64,000 nucleotides of DNA from CBDHEY01 sp965262305 (lineage in GTDB: Bacteria; Pseudomonadota; Gammaproteobacteria; Pseudomonadales; Cellvibrionaceae). Location: positions 1,364,001 through 1,428,000 of the forward strand of contig CBDHEY010000004.1 in NCBI GenBank assembly GCA_965262305.1, written 5' to 3'. Below are positions 46,369 through 55,965 of the stretch, piece after piece (the first letter of the stretch is position 1; each line of letters starts with the position of its first letter). A program made the position numbers and the translations under genes. The notes beneath the pieces are model-generated. The model searched no databases. It worked only from the letters and a program-made list of their open reading frames with translations, and had not been told where the DNA came from.

Positions 46369-49300
46369 ATGTTGATAAATAAAAAAAATTTACGTCTCAT
46401 CTCTCGCCGTTTTTGGGGTGCGGTTTTTGCGCTCGTTATTACCTTTGCCGTTATTGTTCAACTTGGCCGTGAGGCTTTTCCTTTATTAGACGACTATAAA
46501 ATTCAAATTGAAAATCTACTTAGCCGCACATTTAAACTCGATGTTGATGTTGGTCGTTTCGAAGCGCACTGGTCTGGGCTTAGACCCAGAGTAGAAATGG
46601 CTGACGTTGCTATCACGGGCGATGACGGTGCAACGGTGGTGCAGTTTTCCAAATCAGTTGCTGAATTAGGTATTATCGCGTCGATTACGCAATGGCGTTT
46701 ACATTGGCGAGAACTGAGTTTCCAAGATATAAACATTAGATTAATTCAGTCGATAGATGGCTCCTGGAAACTTCAGGGTTATAACCGAGCATCTAGTGAA
46801 GAAGATGATGGAGATCGCTATAGCATACAAGACCCGCTGGATGTTTTGTTAATTGGTCGCAGGGTTAAATTACTCGATACGTTTGTTACTCTGGAGTTTG
46901 CCAATGGTGAAGAGTTCCAAGTTAACATCCCTGAAGTTTCAATTGAAAACGACCAAGACTTTCTTCGCGTACTTGCCAGTGCAGCAATTGATGAAGAGGC
47001 TCAATCTTTTGAGTTTGTACTAGAAGGGCACGGAAACCCAAGAAACGCTGAAAAGTTTACACCCAACGGGTACATTTCATTTAAAAATTTACCTATGCTA
47101 GATTTTTACACCCTGTTCGCCAATCAAATCGGTTTTGATGATTCATTTGCTCTTTCGGCAACCGATGGCTTGAGTCTAGATCTCTGGTTTCGTGGGCTAC
47201 CGTTAAATGGAATGCGTTTTAGAGGTTCGGCCGAACTCAATGATGCGCAAATTATATTAGAAGATAAAACCCTCGAATTTGAAGATGTGTCTAGCGCTCT
47301 AAAAGGTCGATGGCACTTAACCAACGGCTGGTCTTTTGACTTGCAAGACTTCAATCTCACGCTTAATGATGCAAGTCTTCAAAATATTCATGCGAATATT
47401 TCTAAAAAACAAGGTAAGAATATTAGTATAAAAGTAGACGAGCTTGATGCATCTCGGGTCAATCAAGTTGTTTTAGCCTCGCAACTTACGGGCGATATAA
47501 AAGATAACGAATCGACCGGTTACATCTTTAATGGTTTACAGCCTAGGGGATTAATAAAAAATCTCCAAGCAGAAATTCGAACACCAGAAGAGGGGTATTT
47601 TTTTGCAAGTGCCAATGTTGAAAGTGGGTATGTTAACCCAATACTCGGCTCACCTGGCGTCGAAAATTTACATGCCTACGTCGAATTCTCTGCTTTTGGT
47701 GGGCGCGGAAATATTGTTTCCGACAAAGAATTAAAACTCTATTTCCCAGAGGTATACCCAGCACCATTTGATGTGCAAGAAGCCTATGGACAAATTAATT
47801 GGGAGATCGATACCAAAAAACGAATCGCATATATCACAACCAATACCGTAACGCTAAAGATAGACAGTGACATAGCTCGAGGTGCGGTTTCCCTAACACT
47901 TCCTTTTGCCCGCAAGTATGGCGAGCAAATGATGACATTGTTAATTGGTGTGGATAATGTCCAAGCTGCGAATTTAAAGCAATTTATTCCTACAACCATA
48001 TCACCACAACTATACGAATGGCTAAAGGACAGTGTTCACGACGGGCGAATAACTAACGGAGAGTTTATTTATAGTGGATCAATATCGCGTGACCCAGCTG
48101 CACCAGCTTCAATCCAACTTTATGCAAACATGTTCGATGGTAATATTATCTTTGACCCACTCTGGCCCGAGCTAGAAAATATTGAAGCAACCTTATTACT
48201 AGATAATTACCATCTTGATGTGGATGTTAAACAAGCTTCCATTTTAGATAATAAAGTAGAGAGTACAAAGATTACTTTAGCGCAAACCGCAACGAATGAA
48301 CCTGCGCTATCAATTCGTGGAAAGCTAAGTAGTGAAACATCTTCCGCCATTCAGCTATTGCAATCAAGTCCAATTGGTGAAGTCATTGGGAATGCATTTG
48401 ATAATTGGAGTGTTTCAGGAAAAGTGGGAACATCTGTCGAGCTAATAATTCCGCTTAGCGAAGATGCAACGCAAGCTTATCACAAAGTCGAAGCTTCTTT
48501 TTTTGATGCCGGTGTGAACATAACCGACGCTGAAATCGAAATTAAAAAAATTAAAGGTAAGTTAGATTACCATACCGAAACTGGGTTTTCATCGCGAGAC
48601 TTGACTGGACAAATATGGGAAAAAGACTTTCGCTTTGATGTGAATTCAATTCCTGGAAAAGGAATTTATACTGATACAGAAATTGCTTTTTCGGGCAGCA
48701 CGAGCGTACAAGATTTGATTGATTGGATCAAAATGCCTGTATTGATGTATCTCGACGGCCAAACAGAAATAGATGGTCGTGTTGTGATTTCTGGAGAAGA
48801 AACCCCTGAATGGCCTGTGAATATTTTCTATCAATCAGAGCTTGATGGCGTTACATTTAACTTGCCTGCGCCTCTTAAAAAATCACCTGATAAAAAACAA
48901 AACCTTAAAGGAATTGTTCATGTAGGCGAAGAAGATGCGCTATACGAAATGAGTTTAGCAAATGTTCTGGATTTTTATTTTCGAGATAATTTAGAAGGTG
49001 ACGATCTTGCCCTCGTTAAAATCGGTGGAACGATTGATGAGACTGACCTAAACACAATGATTCCCGGGTATTTTACTGTCTCTGGTGATGTGAGCTATTA
49101 CAATTTAGATGAATGGATCATTGCAGGAGAAAAGTTTGAAGAATATGAAAAGCTTATTGTGGTCGAAGAAGAGGTCGAAGAAATTCCCTTTATTATTGAT
49201 GTTAATGTAAAGAATTTAGATCTGGACTATTTTAATGTGCCAGATGCAAAGGTGAGTGCACTTCTTACAGGTGAAGACTGGGATATAGACATTGATAGCC

Positions 49301-50364
49301 AACTGATGAAAGGAAATATATTACTTCCTGCGACCAGTGTGCCTGTTTTCGATTTTGAATATATTCGGCTAGATGAAATCGCTACAGATCAATTGTTTGG
49401 AGACCCAGATAATCCAGAGTTAGAAGAAGAGCCGGTCACCATTGCCGACATGGACCCCTTTGATTTCTCGACTGGTGAACTAGTGCTTCATGACAAAGCT
49501 TTTGGATTTAACGATTTAGGTGTTTGGCATTTTAAATTGCGGATCGAAGATAATAAGGCCATTTTTAGTGACATATTTGCCGATTCAATTGGCCTAAATT
49601 TATTGGGCGAGAAAAAAGATGGTGCGGTCATGATTTGGGAAGAAAGAGAAGATGGCCCACACACTTCCTTTAAAGCCAAAATTAATACAAAAAACGTCGC
49701 AAATGTGTTGGCTGCAATGAATTTAGAAAAGGTTGCTACCAGCAAATCTGCAAGAGTGAATGTTGATTTGAACTGGAACGGAATTCCAACCGATCTAGAT
49801 TTAGAGAACGTAGAAGGAAATCTTTCCGTGAATATGAAAAGCGGAAGCTTTGTTCGTGGTGTAGAAGGTGATGAAACAGAATTGCTACGACTTCTTGCTC
49901 TTTTTAATTTTGATACTTTGGCACGACGACTCAAATTAGACTTTTCTGATCTCGCATCAGAAGGTTTTTTCTACGATCAAGTAAAAGGTAAATTTGAATT
50001 TAAAGATGGAAAAATATTAATGTCATCTCCGGTAGAGGTGACCTCTTCCACATCTGTTATGCGCATGGCGGGCACTATTGATGTGGTCCAAGAAGAAATT
50101 GATGCAGAACTTGTGGTGACACTTCCTGTGGCAGGAAATTTGGCGACGCTCGTCGGATTTTTGGGAGGTCTTCCCGCCGGTGTAGGTATCTATCTTGTAA
50201 GTAAAATATTTAAAAAACAAGTCGATCGACTCTCAAGTTTAGGTTATGAAATTTCAGGTAAATGGGAAGATCCTAAAATAAAAATTAAAAAGGTCTTTGA
50301 CGATAAAGGAGCAGAGAGAAAAGCCGATGAGTTAAAAGAAAGAACAGAAGTGCTTCTAGAGTAA
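46369..50364 (+). CDS. yhdP: YhdP family AsmA-like inner-membrane lipid transporter
   Basis: 1331 aa. An N-terminal TM anchor (FWGAVFALVITFAVIVQLG) is followed by a long beta-rich repeating-groove region and a C-terminal AsmA-like domain (LPVAGNLATLVGFLGGLPAG, GYEISGKWEDPKIK). YhdP with TamB and YdbH carries phospholipids to the outer membrane. Downstream of rng, as in E. coli and Pseudomonas. Last core gene before the cassette array. Confidence 0.93.
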   Translation: MLINKKNLRLISRRFWGAVFALVITFAVIVQLGREAFPLLDDYKIQIENLLSRTFKLDVDVGRFEAHWSGLRPRVEMADVAITGDDGATVVQFSKSVAELGIIASITQWRLHWRELSFQDINIRLIQSIDGSWKLQGYNRASSEEDDGDRYSIQDPLDVLLIGRRVKLLDTFVTLEFANGEEFQVNIPEVSIENDQDFLRVLASAAIDEEAQSFEFVLEGHGNPRNAEKFTPNGYISFKNLPMLDFYTLFANQIGFDDSFALSATDGLSLDLWFRGLPLNGMRFRGSAELNDAQIILEDKTLEFEDVSSALKGRWHLTNGWSFDLQDFNLTLNDASLQNIHANISKKQGKNISIKVDELDASRVNQVVLASQLTGDIKDNESTGYIFNGLQPRGLIKNLQAEIRTPEEGYFFASANVESGYVNPILGSPGVENLHAYVEFSAFGGRGNIVSDKELKLYFPEVYPAPFDVQEAYGQINWEIDTKKRIAYITTNTVTLKIDSDIARGAVSLTLPFARKYGEQMMTLLIGVDNVQAANLKQFIPTTISPQLYEWLKDSVHDGRITNGEFIYSGSISRDPAAPASIQLYANMFDGNIIFDPLWPELENIEATLLLDNYHLDVDVKQASILDNKVESTKITLAQTATNEPALSIRGKLSSETSSAIQLLQSSPIGEVIGNAFDNWSVSGKVGTSVELIIPLSEDATQAYHKVEASFFDAGVNITDAEIEIKKIKGKLDYHTETGFSSRDLTGQIWEKDFRFDVNSIPGKGIYTDTEIAFSGSTSVQDLIDWIKMPVLMYLDGQTEIDGRVVISGEETPEWPVNIFYQSELDGVTFNLPAPLKKSPDKKQNLKGIVHVGEEDALYEMSLANVLDFYFRDNLEGDDLALVKIGGTIDETDLNTMIPGYFTVSGDVSYYNLDEWIIAGEKFEEYEKLIVVEEEVEEIPFIIDVNVKNLDLDYFNVPDAKVSALLTGEDWDIDIDSQLMKGNILLPATSVPVFDFEYIRLDEIATDQLFGDPDNPELEEEPVTIADMDPFDFSTGELVLHDKAFGFNDLGVWHFKLRIEDNKAIFSDIFADSIGLNLLGEKKDGAVMIWEEREDGPHTSFKAKINTKNVANVLAAMNLEKVATSKSARVNVDLNWNGIPTDLDLENVEGNLSVNMKSGSFVRGVEGDETELLRLLALFNFDTLARRLKLDFSDLASEGFFYDQVKGKFEFKDGKILMSSPVEVTSSTSVMRMAGTIDVVQEEIDAELVVTLPVAGNLATLVGFLGGLPAGVGIYLVSKIFKKQVDRLSSLGYEISGKWEDPKIKIKKVFDDKGAERKADELKERTEVLLE

Positions 50365-50816
50365 TAATAAACTTTAGTAAGAATTTAGCTTCGTGATTTG
50401 TATTATTTCTATGTCTTATCCTGCTTGAATCACGCGATTTTTTCCACAAAAAATTCTATTTTGACAGCTCCGAGTTGGAAAGAATGAGCTGTGGCGCAAA
50501 ATAAATTATTTCGATTCAATATAATAAACGTAAAATTCTAGCCGGGCCTAATCAGAGCTTCCTTAAAAATCCCGACTTGTACATTTATTTTTAAAAAAAC
50601 TGTTTGTATATACAGTGATTTAGTATTTTATGAAAACCCATTGAATCTTTCCTTATTTTTTTATTATATATCTATATGTTTTAGTTATAAGTCAGTGCTG
50701 GCATAAACTATACGCAAGAAGCTAAAATCGACAAAAAGACAAAATCTGGAAAGTTTCCGTGTTTAAATACGGCAATTTTCCGGCTAATAATATTGTTATA
50801 GCTCTATGGAGAAAAT
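50365..50816. other. Region before the first cassette: LexA box, attI-like site, no integrase
   Basis: No integrase gene is seen in about 450 bp. It contains a consensus LexA box at 50600-50615 and a GTTATAG (50795) placed where an attI crossover would be. On the minus strand left of the LexA box, ATGTACAAGTCGGG (ending near 50572) reads MYKSGFLRKL and then a stop. That is compatible with, but far from proof of, an integrase N-terminus left after deletion. Confidence 0.5.
50600..50615. promoter_or_regulatory. LexA (SOS) box
   Basis: CTGT-TTGTATAT-ACAG, an exact CTGT-N8-ACAG palindrome with an AT-rich centre. In intact integrons a LexA site lies in the intI promoter next to attI; here it stands 180 bp left of the attI-like site. 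Confidence 0.75.
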
Positions 50817-51137
50817 GTGAAACTGTCGCTTTTAGTTCTTAGGTGCAAAGACATTGAAGCCAGCAAGAGCTTTTACCAATTATTAGGTTTATCTTTTGTG
50901 AAAGAAAAACATGGCAATGGCCCTACTCATTATTCATGCGAGCATGATGATTTTGTACTTGAGCTTTATCCAAACAAAGAGGAATCTCCATTAGACAACA
51001 ATCGGTTAGGCTTTAAAGTTTCAGATATAAACACTGTAATTAAAAATATAGCTATCACTGACACATATGAGTTTTCAGGCAAAACCATTCATGTAACTAC
51101 AGACCCAGATAGACGTAAGGTAGAAATCAGTGAATAA
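50817..51137 (+). CDS. Cassette 1: VOC/glyoxalase-fold protein
   Basis: 106 aa. The pattern LLVLRCKDIEASKSFYQLLGLSFVKEKHG with HYSCEHDDFVLELYP and NRLGFKVSDI is a single VOC domain; members bind metal, drugs or act as isomerases. GTG start with GGAG 7 nt upstream. VOC proteins are frequent integron cassettes. Ligand unknown. Confidence 0.8.
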   Translation: MKLSLLVLRCKDIEASKSFYQLLGLSFVKEKHGNGPTHYSCEHDDFVLELYPNKEESPLDNNRLGFKVSDINTVIKNIAITDTYEFSGKTIHVTTDPDRRKVEISE

Positions 51138-51143
51138 AAGCTA

Positions 51144-51209
51144 TAACAAGCGTAACCACACGGAAAAATATTCCGCTGCGCTTCATATTTTCCCGTGTTA
51201 CGGGCGTTA
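51144..51209 (+). repeat. attC 1 (66 bp)
   Basis: TAACAAGCGTAACCACACGG ... CCGTGTTACGGGCGTTA with a long central stem. The cassette boundary is at G|TTATG. Confidence 0.88.
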
Positions 51210-51224
51210 TGTTTTAGGAAGAAA

Positions 51225-51530
51225 ATGAAAATTGAGCCAGAATTAAAAACATTTTGGATTACGTTTCCAAAAGATAGTAATTTACCGTTTGGCTTGGGTG
51301 TAACTGCAATTTCGGAAGCAGATGCGTTTGAACTTGCAGAAAAGCAAGGCATAACTTGGCACAAAGATGCCAGTGAAATTCATATTCAAAAAAACGTAAA
51401 AATATCAGATTTAGATCAAAGCAATATAGTCCCAAATATTGGTCCACTGCAATTTCGGGGTGTGTGGTATCCTTGTCAAAATATAGGTTATGGCGCTCCA
51501 AAATCGAATGAGTACAAACCTATAGAATAA
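51225..51530 (+). CDS. Cassette 2: hypothetical protein
   Basis: 101 aa with a good ribosome binding site (AGGAAG). No signal, no TM. LKTFWITFPKDSNLPFGLGV and ISEADAFELAEKQGITWH resemble other small proteins of cassette arrays, but I cannot name the family. Ends 4 bp before the attC. Confidence 0.7.
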   Translation: MKIEPELKTFWITFPKDSNLPFGLGVTAISEADAFELAEKQGITWHKDASEIHIQKNVKISDLDQSNIVPNIGPLQFRGVWYPCQNIGYGAPKSNEYKPIE

Positions 51531-51534
51531 AACA

Positions 51535-51650
51535 TAACAAACCGGTCAATGCTCGGCAGCAAAGCTGCCTGGACCTCCACTGCGTCGGCCATTTTGTGCT
51601 TTAATAGCACAAAATAACCAACTCCGTTCCGGCCCATTACCGGGGCGTTA
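51535..51650 (+). repeat. attC 2 (116 bp)
   Basis: TAACAAACCGGTCAATGC ... CCCATTACCGGGGCGTTA; a long type with an extra internal hairpin (TTTTGTGCTTTAATAGCACAAAA). Confidence 0.85.
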
Positions 51651-52030
51651 TTGGGCTCTTTCTTTTAATTAATTCTTTCGAGTCCTTGCTAGCTATAAAC
51701 AAGTTTTTCTACCCAAGTTTTCCATTCCGAAAGTTTAAAATAAAATTCATATTCGGCAGTTTTGTTCCTGTTGCTTTCGTTCACCCTCTCCTACTTTGCA
51801 GTATCGCCCTTCGTATTGTGGTGTGCCAATCAGCTAATGCAATTTGTCTTCAAAATCGGTATCCTTAACCCTATTTATCTGGCGGTGTGCTTCGCTTTCG
51901 CTACGCAAACTTTCTTCGTAGTAAAACCAACGCATCGCCTGCAATAACAAACAAATCAGCCCAAGTCGCCGGCTTCGCCGTCAAGGATTCGCAAAAGCAT
52001 AGCTTTTGCTCACCGGCTATTTGGGCGTTA
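51651..52030 (+). repeat. Repeated cassette, copy A (380 bp)
   Basis: Unit starting TTGGGCTCTTTCTTTT and ending in an 86-bp attC (51945-52030: TAACAAACAAATCAGCCCAAG to TATTTGGGCGTTA). A 61-codon frame from TTG 51762 is open to a TAA in the attC, but it lacks a ribosome binding site and its reading frame is not kept in other copies. It holds the variable 25-nt block CCTCTCCTACTTTG-type at about 51784-51808. Confidence 0.85.
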
Positions 52031-52410
52031 TTGGGCTCTTTCTTTTTATTAATTCTTTCAAGTTTACGCTAAGCATAAAGAATTATTTTTAGCCAAGTAT
52101 TCCATTCAGAAAGTTTAAAATAAAATTCATATTCGTCAGTTTTGTTCCTTGTGCTTTCGTTCACCCGCTCCTACTTTTCAGTATCGTTCTTCGTATTTTG
52201 GTCTGCCAATCAGCTAATGCAATTTATATTCAAAATCGGTATGCTTAACCCTATTTCTTAGGCGGTGTGCTTCGCTTTCGCTACGCAAACTTTCTTCGTA
52301 GCAAAACCAACGCATCGCCTGCAATAACAAACAAATCAGCCCAAGTCGCCGGCTTCGCCGCCAAGGATTCGCAAAAGCTTTGCTTTTGCTCACCGGCTAT
52401 TTGGGCGTTA
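52031..52410 (+). repeat. Repeated cassette, copy B (380 bp)
   Basis: Adjacent to copy A, same architecture, attC 52325-52410. Its 25-nt block is close to that of copy A. The 61-codon frame is stopped by TAG (TTCTTAGGCG). Confidence 0.85.
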
Positions 52411-52790
52411 TTGGGCTCTTTCTTTTAATTAATTCTTTCAAGTTTGTGCTAAGCCCAAAGAAATATTTTTAGCCAAGTATTCCGCTCTTCAAATGTAAAA
52501 TAAAATTCATATTCGGCAGTTTCGTTCCTGGCGCTTTCGTTAACTTTATCTAACTTAGCTATACCCATCTTCGTATTTTGGTCTGCCAATCAGCTAATGC
52601 AATTTGTCTTCAAAATCGGTATCCTTAACCCTATTTCTTACGCGGTGTGCTTCGCTTTCGCTACGCAAACTTTCTTTGTAGCAGAACCAACGCATCGCCT
52701 GCAATAACAAACAAATCAGCCCAAGTCGCCGGCTTCGCCGCCAAGGATTCGCAAAAGCATGGCTTTTGCTCACCGGCTATTTGGGCGTTA
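52411..52790 (+). repeat. Repeated cassette, copy C (380 bp)
   Basis: Third tandem copy, attC 52705-52790. A distinct 25-nt block (TTTATCTAACTTAGC ...). The frame continues through TAC but begins at TCG instead of TTG. Confidence 0.85.
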
Positions 52791-52807
52791 AATTTTTTAG
52801 TCGAGTA

Positions 52808-53293
52808 ATGAACAAGATTTTCGCTTTAATAGCATTTTTAATATGCATCATCTTTTCAGTAAGATTATGGTCTGTTTATCCCGTTCACAAGGTAGATGAA
52901 CTGATTAGTAAAAATGTAGTACTAGAAAAAATTGATTCATATTCAAGATCGGTGAGTTTCAACTTGAAGTTTAAGGGGGATTCCAAAGAGTACTACGCGA
53001 CAAAATTTATTGATGATCGTTATCTTGAAAGTATGTTTTTTGAAAATGATAAATTGAAATTATTGGTTGCTCCAACCGCTGAATATTCAAGTAAAAGCGA
53101 GAAGAATAATTTATATCGAGTCTATTCTATAATTAGAAATGACCAATCTATACTAAGCTTCGAGAAATCAAGCACTAAGCTAAGAAATAGCTTGATCAGT
53201 TCAGCCTTAATTTCAATAATATTCTTATTGGTAGGCGTTTACTTCCTGTTTTTTAGTAGGTATATGAGTTTCGAAAGTCATATTACAAAGTAA
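52808..53293 (+). CDS. Cassette: small membrane protein
   Basis: 161 aa with an N-terminal TM (IFALIAFLICIIFSVRLW) and a C-terminal TM (LISSALISIIFLLVGVYFLFF) around an extracytoplasmic or cytosolic domain with EYYATKFIDDRYLESMF. The shape resembles DUF3592-type membrane proteins. Weak ribosome binding site; the gene starts 18 bp after an attC, the normal cassette position. Confidence 0.7.
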   Translation: MNKIFALIAFLICIIFSVRLWSVYPVHKVDELISKNVVLEKIDSYSRSVSFNLKFKGDSKEYYATKFIDDRYLESMFFENDKLKLLVAPTAEYSSKSEKNNLYRVYSIIRNDQSILSFEKSSTKLRNSLISSALISIIFLLVGVYFLFFSRYMSFESHITK

Positions 53294-53299
53294 AAAATC

Positions 53300-53380
53300 T
53301 AACAAACGCCTCTACCGGTTGCCAATGTTATACATTGGCAAGGACTCGCAACAAGTTGCTCGCCGGTAAGGCGGGCGTTA
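53300..53380 (+). repeat. attC of the membrane-protein cassette (81 bp)
   Basis: TAACAAACGCCTCTACCGGT ... CCGGTAAGGCGGGCGTTA with paired ATTGGCAA and TTGCCAAT arms. Confidence 0.88.
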
Positions 53381-53761
53381 TTGGGCTCTTTCTTTTAGTT
53401 AATTCTTTCAAGTTTGTGCTAAGCCTAAAGAAATATTTTTAGCCAAGTATTCCGCTTTTTAAAATGTAAAATAAAATTCATGTTTCGCAGTTTCGTTCCT
53501 GGTGCTTTCGTTCAAACACGTTCAATTAGAACTGTCTTTCTTCGTTTTGTGGCGTGCCAATCAGCTAATGCATTTTAGCTTCAAAATCGGTATGCTTAAC
53601 CTTATTTCTTAGGCGTTGTGCTTCGCTTTCGCTACGCAAACTTTCTTTGTAGTAAAACCAGTGCATCGCCTGCAATAACAAACAAATCAGCCCAAGTCGC
53701 CGGCTTCGCCGTCAAGGATTCGCAAAAGCGTTGCTTTTGCTCACCGGCTATTTGGGCGTTA
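53381..53761 (+). repeat. Repeated cassette, copy D (381 bp)
   Basis: attC 53676-53761. Nearly identical to copy F, including the 25-nt block ACACGTTCAATTAGAA-; the frame is stopped by TAG. Confidence 0.85.
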
Positions 53762-53775
53762 TGTTCCGAGAGAGT

Positions 53776-54189
53776 ATGGACGCACATAAAGATAAAGCAT
53801 TGAAGAAAAAGTATTCTTCAGCATTAATGTCAAATCACAAGTGGCGGAAGTTGTTTATGGTTATGGCAGAGTATGGCTCGGACTTCTCCGGTATCGAATA
53901 CCATTTTACCGATACAGACAATGTATTTTACGGTCATGCTCCATCTAATCAGCAAGTATGGGAAACAGCTATCGATGACCCAGTGGAGGGTGCAGGTGGC
54001 CCGGTTGAGTACAAGCATATTGAATTCATATTGATTCCATATGTGTATTCATACCGGGCCTATAAAAATGCACCTTTGACAGAGCGGTCTTTAAACATCG
54101 AGGTATTTCTAGAGGCTCTAGAAAAAATAGGTAGTTTTCCAATTACTAAAACCGAAAAAGGCATCATTGTTCATGGGTACAAAACATAA
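53776..54189 (+). CDS. Cassette: DUF6678-like protein
   Basis: 137 aa from ATG 53776, preceded by GAGAG; ATG 53761 in the attC is an alternative. SNHKWRKLFMVMAEYGSDFS, GGPVEYKHIEFILIPYVYSY and EVFLEALEKIGSFPITKTEK suggest the DUF6678 family, judged by eye. Function unknown. The stop codon is part of the attC. Confidence 0.65.
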   Translation: MDAHKDKALKKKYSSALMSNHKWRKLFMVMAEYGSDFSGIEYHFTDTDNVFYGHAPSNQQVWETAIDDPVEGAGGPVEYKHIEFILIPYVYSYRAYKNAPLTERSLNIEVFLEALEKIGSFPITKTEKGIIVHGYKT

Positions 54190-54321
54190 CAAGTTGCTTA
54201 AGGTTACTCCGGCCGCAAGCGGCCTCCGCGGGACGCCCACTGCATCGCTTGGTTTTACATTGGCTACGCCAATTTTATGTAAAACCAACCAATACAGCGT
54301 GCGCCCCTTAGCAAAGCGTTA
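54187..54321 (+). repeat. attC of the DUF6678-like cassette (135 bp)
   Basis: TAACAAGTTGCTTAAGGT ... CCCCTTAGCAAAGCGTTA, a long attC with internal paired GGTTTTACAT / ATGTAAAACC arms. Confidence 0.85.
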
Positions 54322-54701
54322 TTGGGCTCTTTCTTTTTGTTAATTCTTTCAAGTTTACACTAAGCATAAAGAATTATTTTTGCCCAAATATTCCGCTTTT
54401 CAAATGTAAAATAAAAGTCATATTCCACAGTTTTGTTCCTGGTGCTTTCGTTCACTTCGGCTAACGTTGTTGTAATTTTCTTCGCATTTTGGTCTGCCAA
54501 TCAGCTAATGCAATTTTTCTTCAAAATCGGTATCCTTAACCCTATTTATTACGCGGTGTGCTTCGCTTTTGCTACGCAAACTTTCTTGGTAGCAGAACCA
54601 ACGCATCGCCTGCAATAACAAACAAATCAGCCCAAGTCGCCGGCTTCGCCGCCAAGGATTCGCAAAAGCATGGCTTTTGCTCACCGGCTATTTGGGCGTT
54701 A
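54322..54701 (+). repeat. Repeated cassette, copy E (380 bp)
   Basis: attC 54616-54701. The 61-codon frame from TTG 54433 is open. The variable block begins TTCGGCTAACGTTG. Confidence 0.85.
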
Positions 54702-54714
54702 TACGTAAAACACT

Positions 54715-55080
54715 ATGGAAGCATTATTTTTTAAAAATGATGAAGAACTACCTATCGAATCTTGGGGAGATATTCCTGAAGAATTCATCTTAGGTGGTGG
54801 TAGTTTTTCCAAGGATAGCATCAGTGAAATGTTTGAATGTGTTGGCTTGGAAGCTGAAGAACTAACAAAGGATCTATGGAAATTAACCTTAGAATCAACA
54901 GTAAAGTTTACGTCCCTAAGTGATGAATCACTTAAAGATTTTGGAGTACATTGGTCAAACTGTAATTCACTGAGTTCAGAAGAGGTAAATCCAATGGATC
55001 TAGCTGGGCATTTACTTGAAATTAAATTTAACTCAAATCAATTGGGTAATTTAAAAAACATATGGGTACTTTTCGAGTAA
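54715..55080 (+). CDS. Cassette: acidic hypothetical protein
   Basis: 121 aa, acidic, no signal. LPIESWGDIPEEFILGGGSF, GVHWSNCNSLSSEEVNPMDL. No recognised family. Starts 13 bp after the preceding attC. Confidence 0.68.
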   Translation: MEALFFKNDEELPIESWGDIPEEFILGGGSFSKDSISEMFECVGLEAEELTKDLWKLTLESTVKFTSLSDESLKDFGVHWSNCNSLSSEEVNPMDLAGHLLEIKFNSNQLGNLKNIWVLFE

Positions 55081-55087
55081 CAACGTA

Positions 55088-55174
55088 TAACAAACAAATC
55101 ATGGCGCTGCTACGCAGCTGGGACCTCCATTCCAGCGCTTCGCGCTTACATTTCGGCCCCATATTTGGGCGTTA
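55088..55174 (+). repeat. attC (87 bp)
   Basis: TAACAAACAAATCATGGC ... CCCATATTTGGGCGTTA with paired GCGCTGCTACGCAGC-type arms. Confidence 0.87.
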
Positions 55175-55186
55175 GGCACACACTCA

Positions 55187-55489
55187 ATGAAATCAATACT
55201 ACCTATTCTATGCTGTGGATTTCTAATCGGATGTGTTTCTACAGAGAATAAACTCATAATTAGCTGTAATGAGTTGGATAGAAATGATAAATGGGAAAAA
55301 ATTCAAAAGCCTTCAACAGAAAAATTCACTCCCAGAGAAGGTGAAATTATAGTATGGCTCATGAATCAGAGAGGCGAAATAGCAAGGTGTACTAGCTGCA
55401 ATCCAGATGAGGGTGAGGCTAGTCATATGTACTACATTGATGGTAAAAATGACCAAGAAGTTGTTTTTAAAACGTGTGGGAAGAAGTAA
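55187..55489 (+). CDS. Cassette: small lipoprotein
   Basis: 100 aa with signal peptide and lipobox GFLIGCVST (Cys16). The mature part has CTSCNPDEGEASHMYYIDG and a final TCGKK, giving paired cysteines that may be oxidised in the periplasm. Unknown family. 12 bp after the attC. Confidence 0.7.
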   Translation: MKSILPILCCGFLIGCVSTENKLIISCNELDRNDKWEKIQKPSTEKFTPREGEIIVWLMNQRGEIARCTSCNPDEGEASHMYYIDGKNDQEVVFKTCGKK

Positions 55490-55494
55490 ATGCC

Positions 55495-55584
55495 TAACAA
55501 ACGCATCTTGCAATCGCCACTACGTGGCTTGGACGGTTTTTCCGTTCGTTCCTCACTACAAAACCGCCGCAAATGCGGGCGTTA
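55495..55584 (+). repeat. attC of the lipoprotein cassette (90 bp)
   Basis: TAACAAACGCATCTTGCA ... CGCAAATGCGGGCGTTA. Confidence 0.87.
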
Positions 55585-55965
55585 CTGGGCTCTTTCTTTT
55601 AGTTAATTCTTTCAAGTTTGTGCTAAGCCTAAAGAAATATTTTTAGCCAAGTATTCCGCTTTTTAAAATGTAAAATAAAATTCATGTTTCGCAGTTTCGT
55701 TCCTGGTGCTTTCGTTCAAACACGTTCAATTAGAACTGTCTTTCTTCGTTTTGTGGCGTGCCAATCAGCTAATGCATTTTAGCTTCAAAATCGGTATGCT
55801 TAACCTTATTTCTTAGGCGGTGTGCTTCGCTTTCGCTACGCAAACTTTCTTCGTAGCAGAACCAACGCATCGCCTGCAATAACAAACAAATCAGCCCAAG
55901 TCGCCGGCTTCGCCGTCAAGGATTCACAAAAGCGTTGCTTTTGCTCACCGGCTATTTGGGCGTTA
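55585..55965 (+). repeat. Repeated cassette, copy F (381 bp)
   Basis: attC 55880-55965, one base (CACAAAAG) different from its siblings. Almost identical to copy D, so a recent duplication. Confidence 0.85.

Noticed and set aside
53618..53803. Small frames such as MLRFRYANF- inside the repeated cassettes and attC sites
   Set aside because: They run through the attC and are not kept at the protein level; the same DNA gives different frames in different copies.
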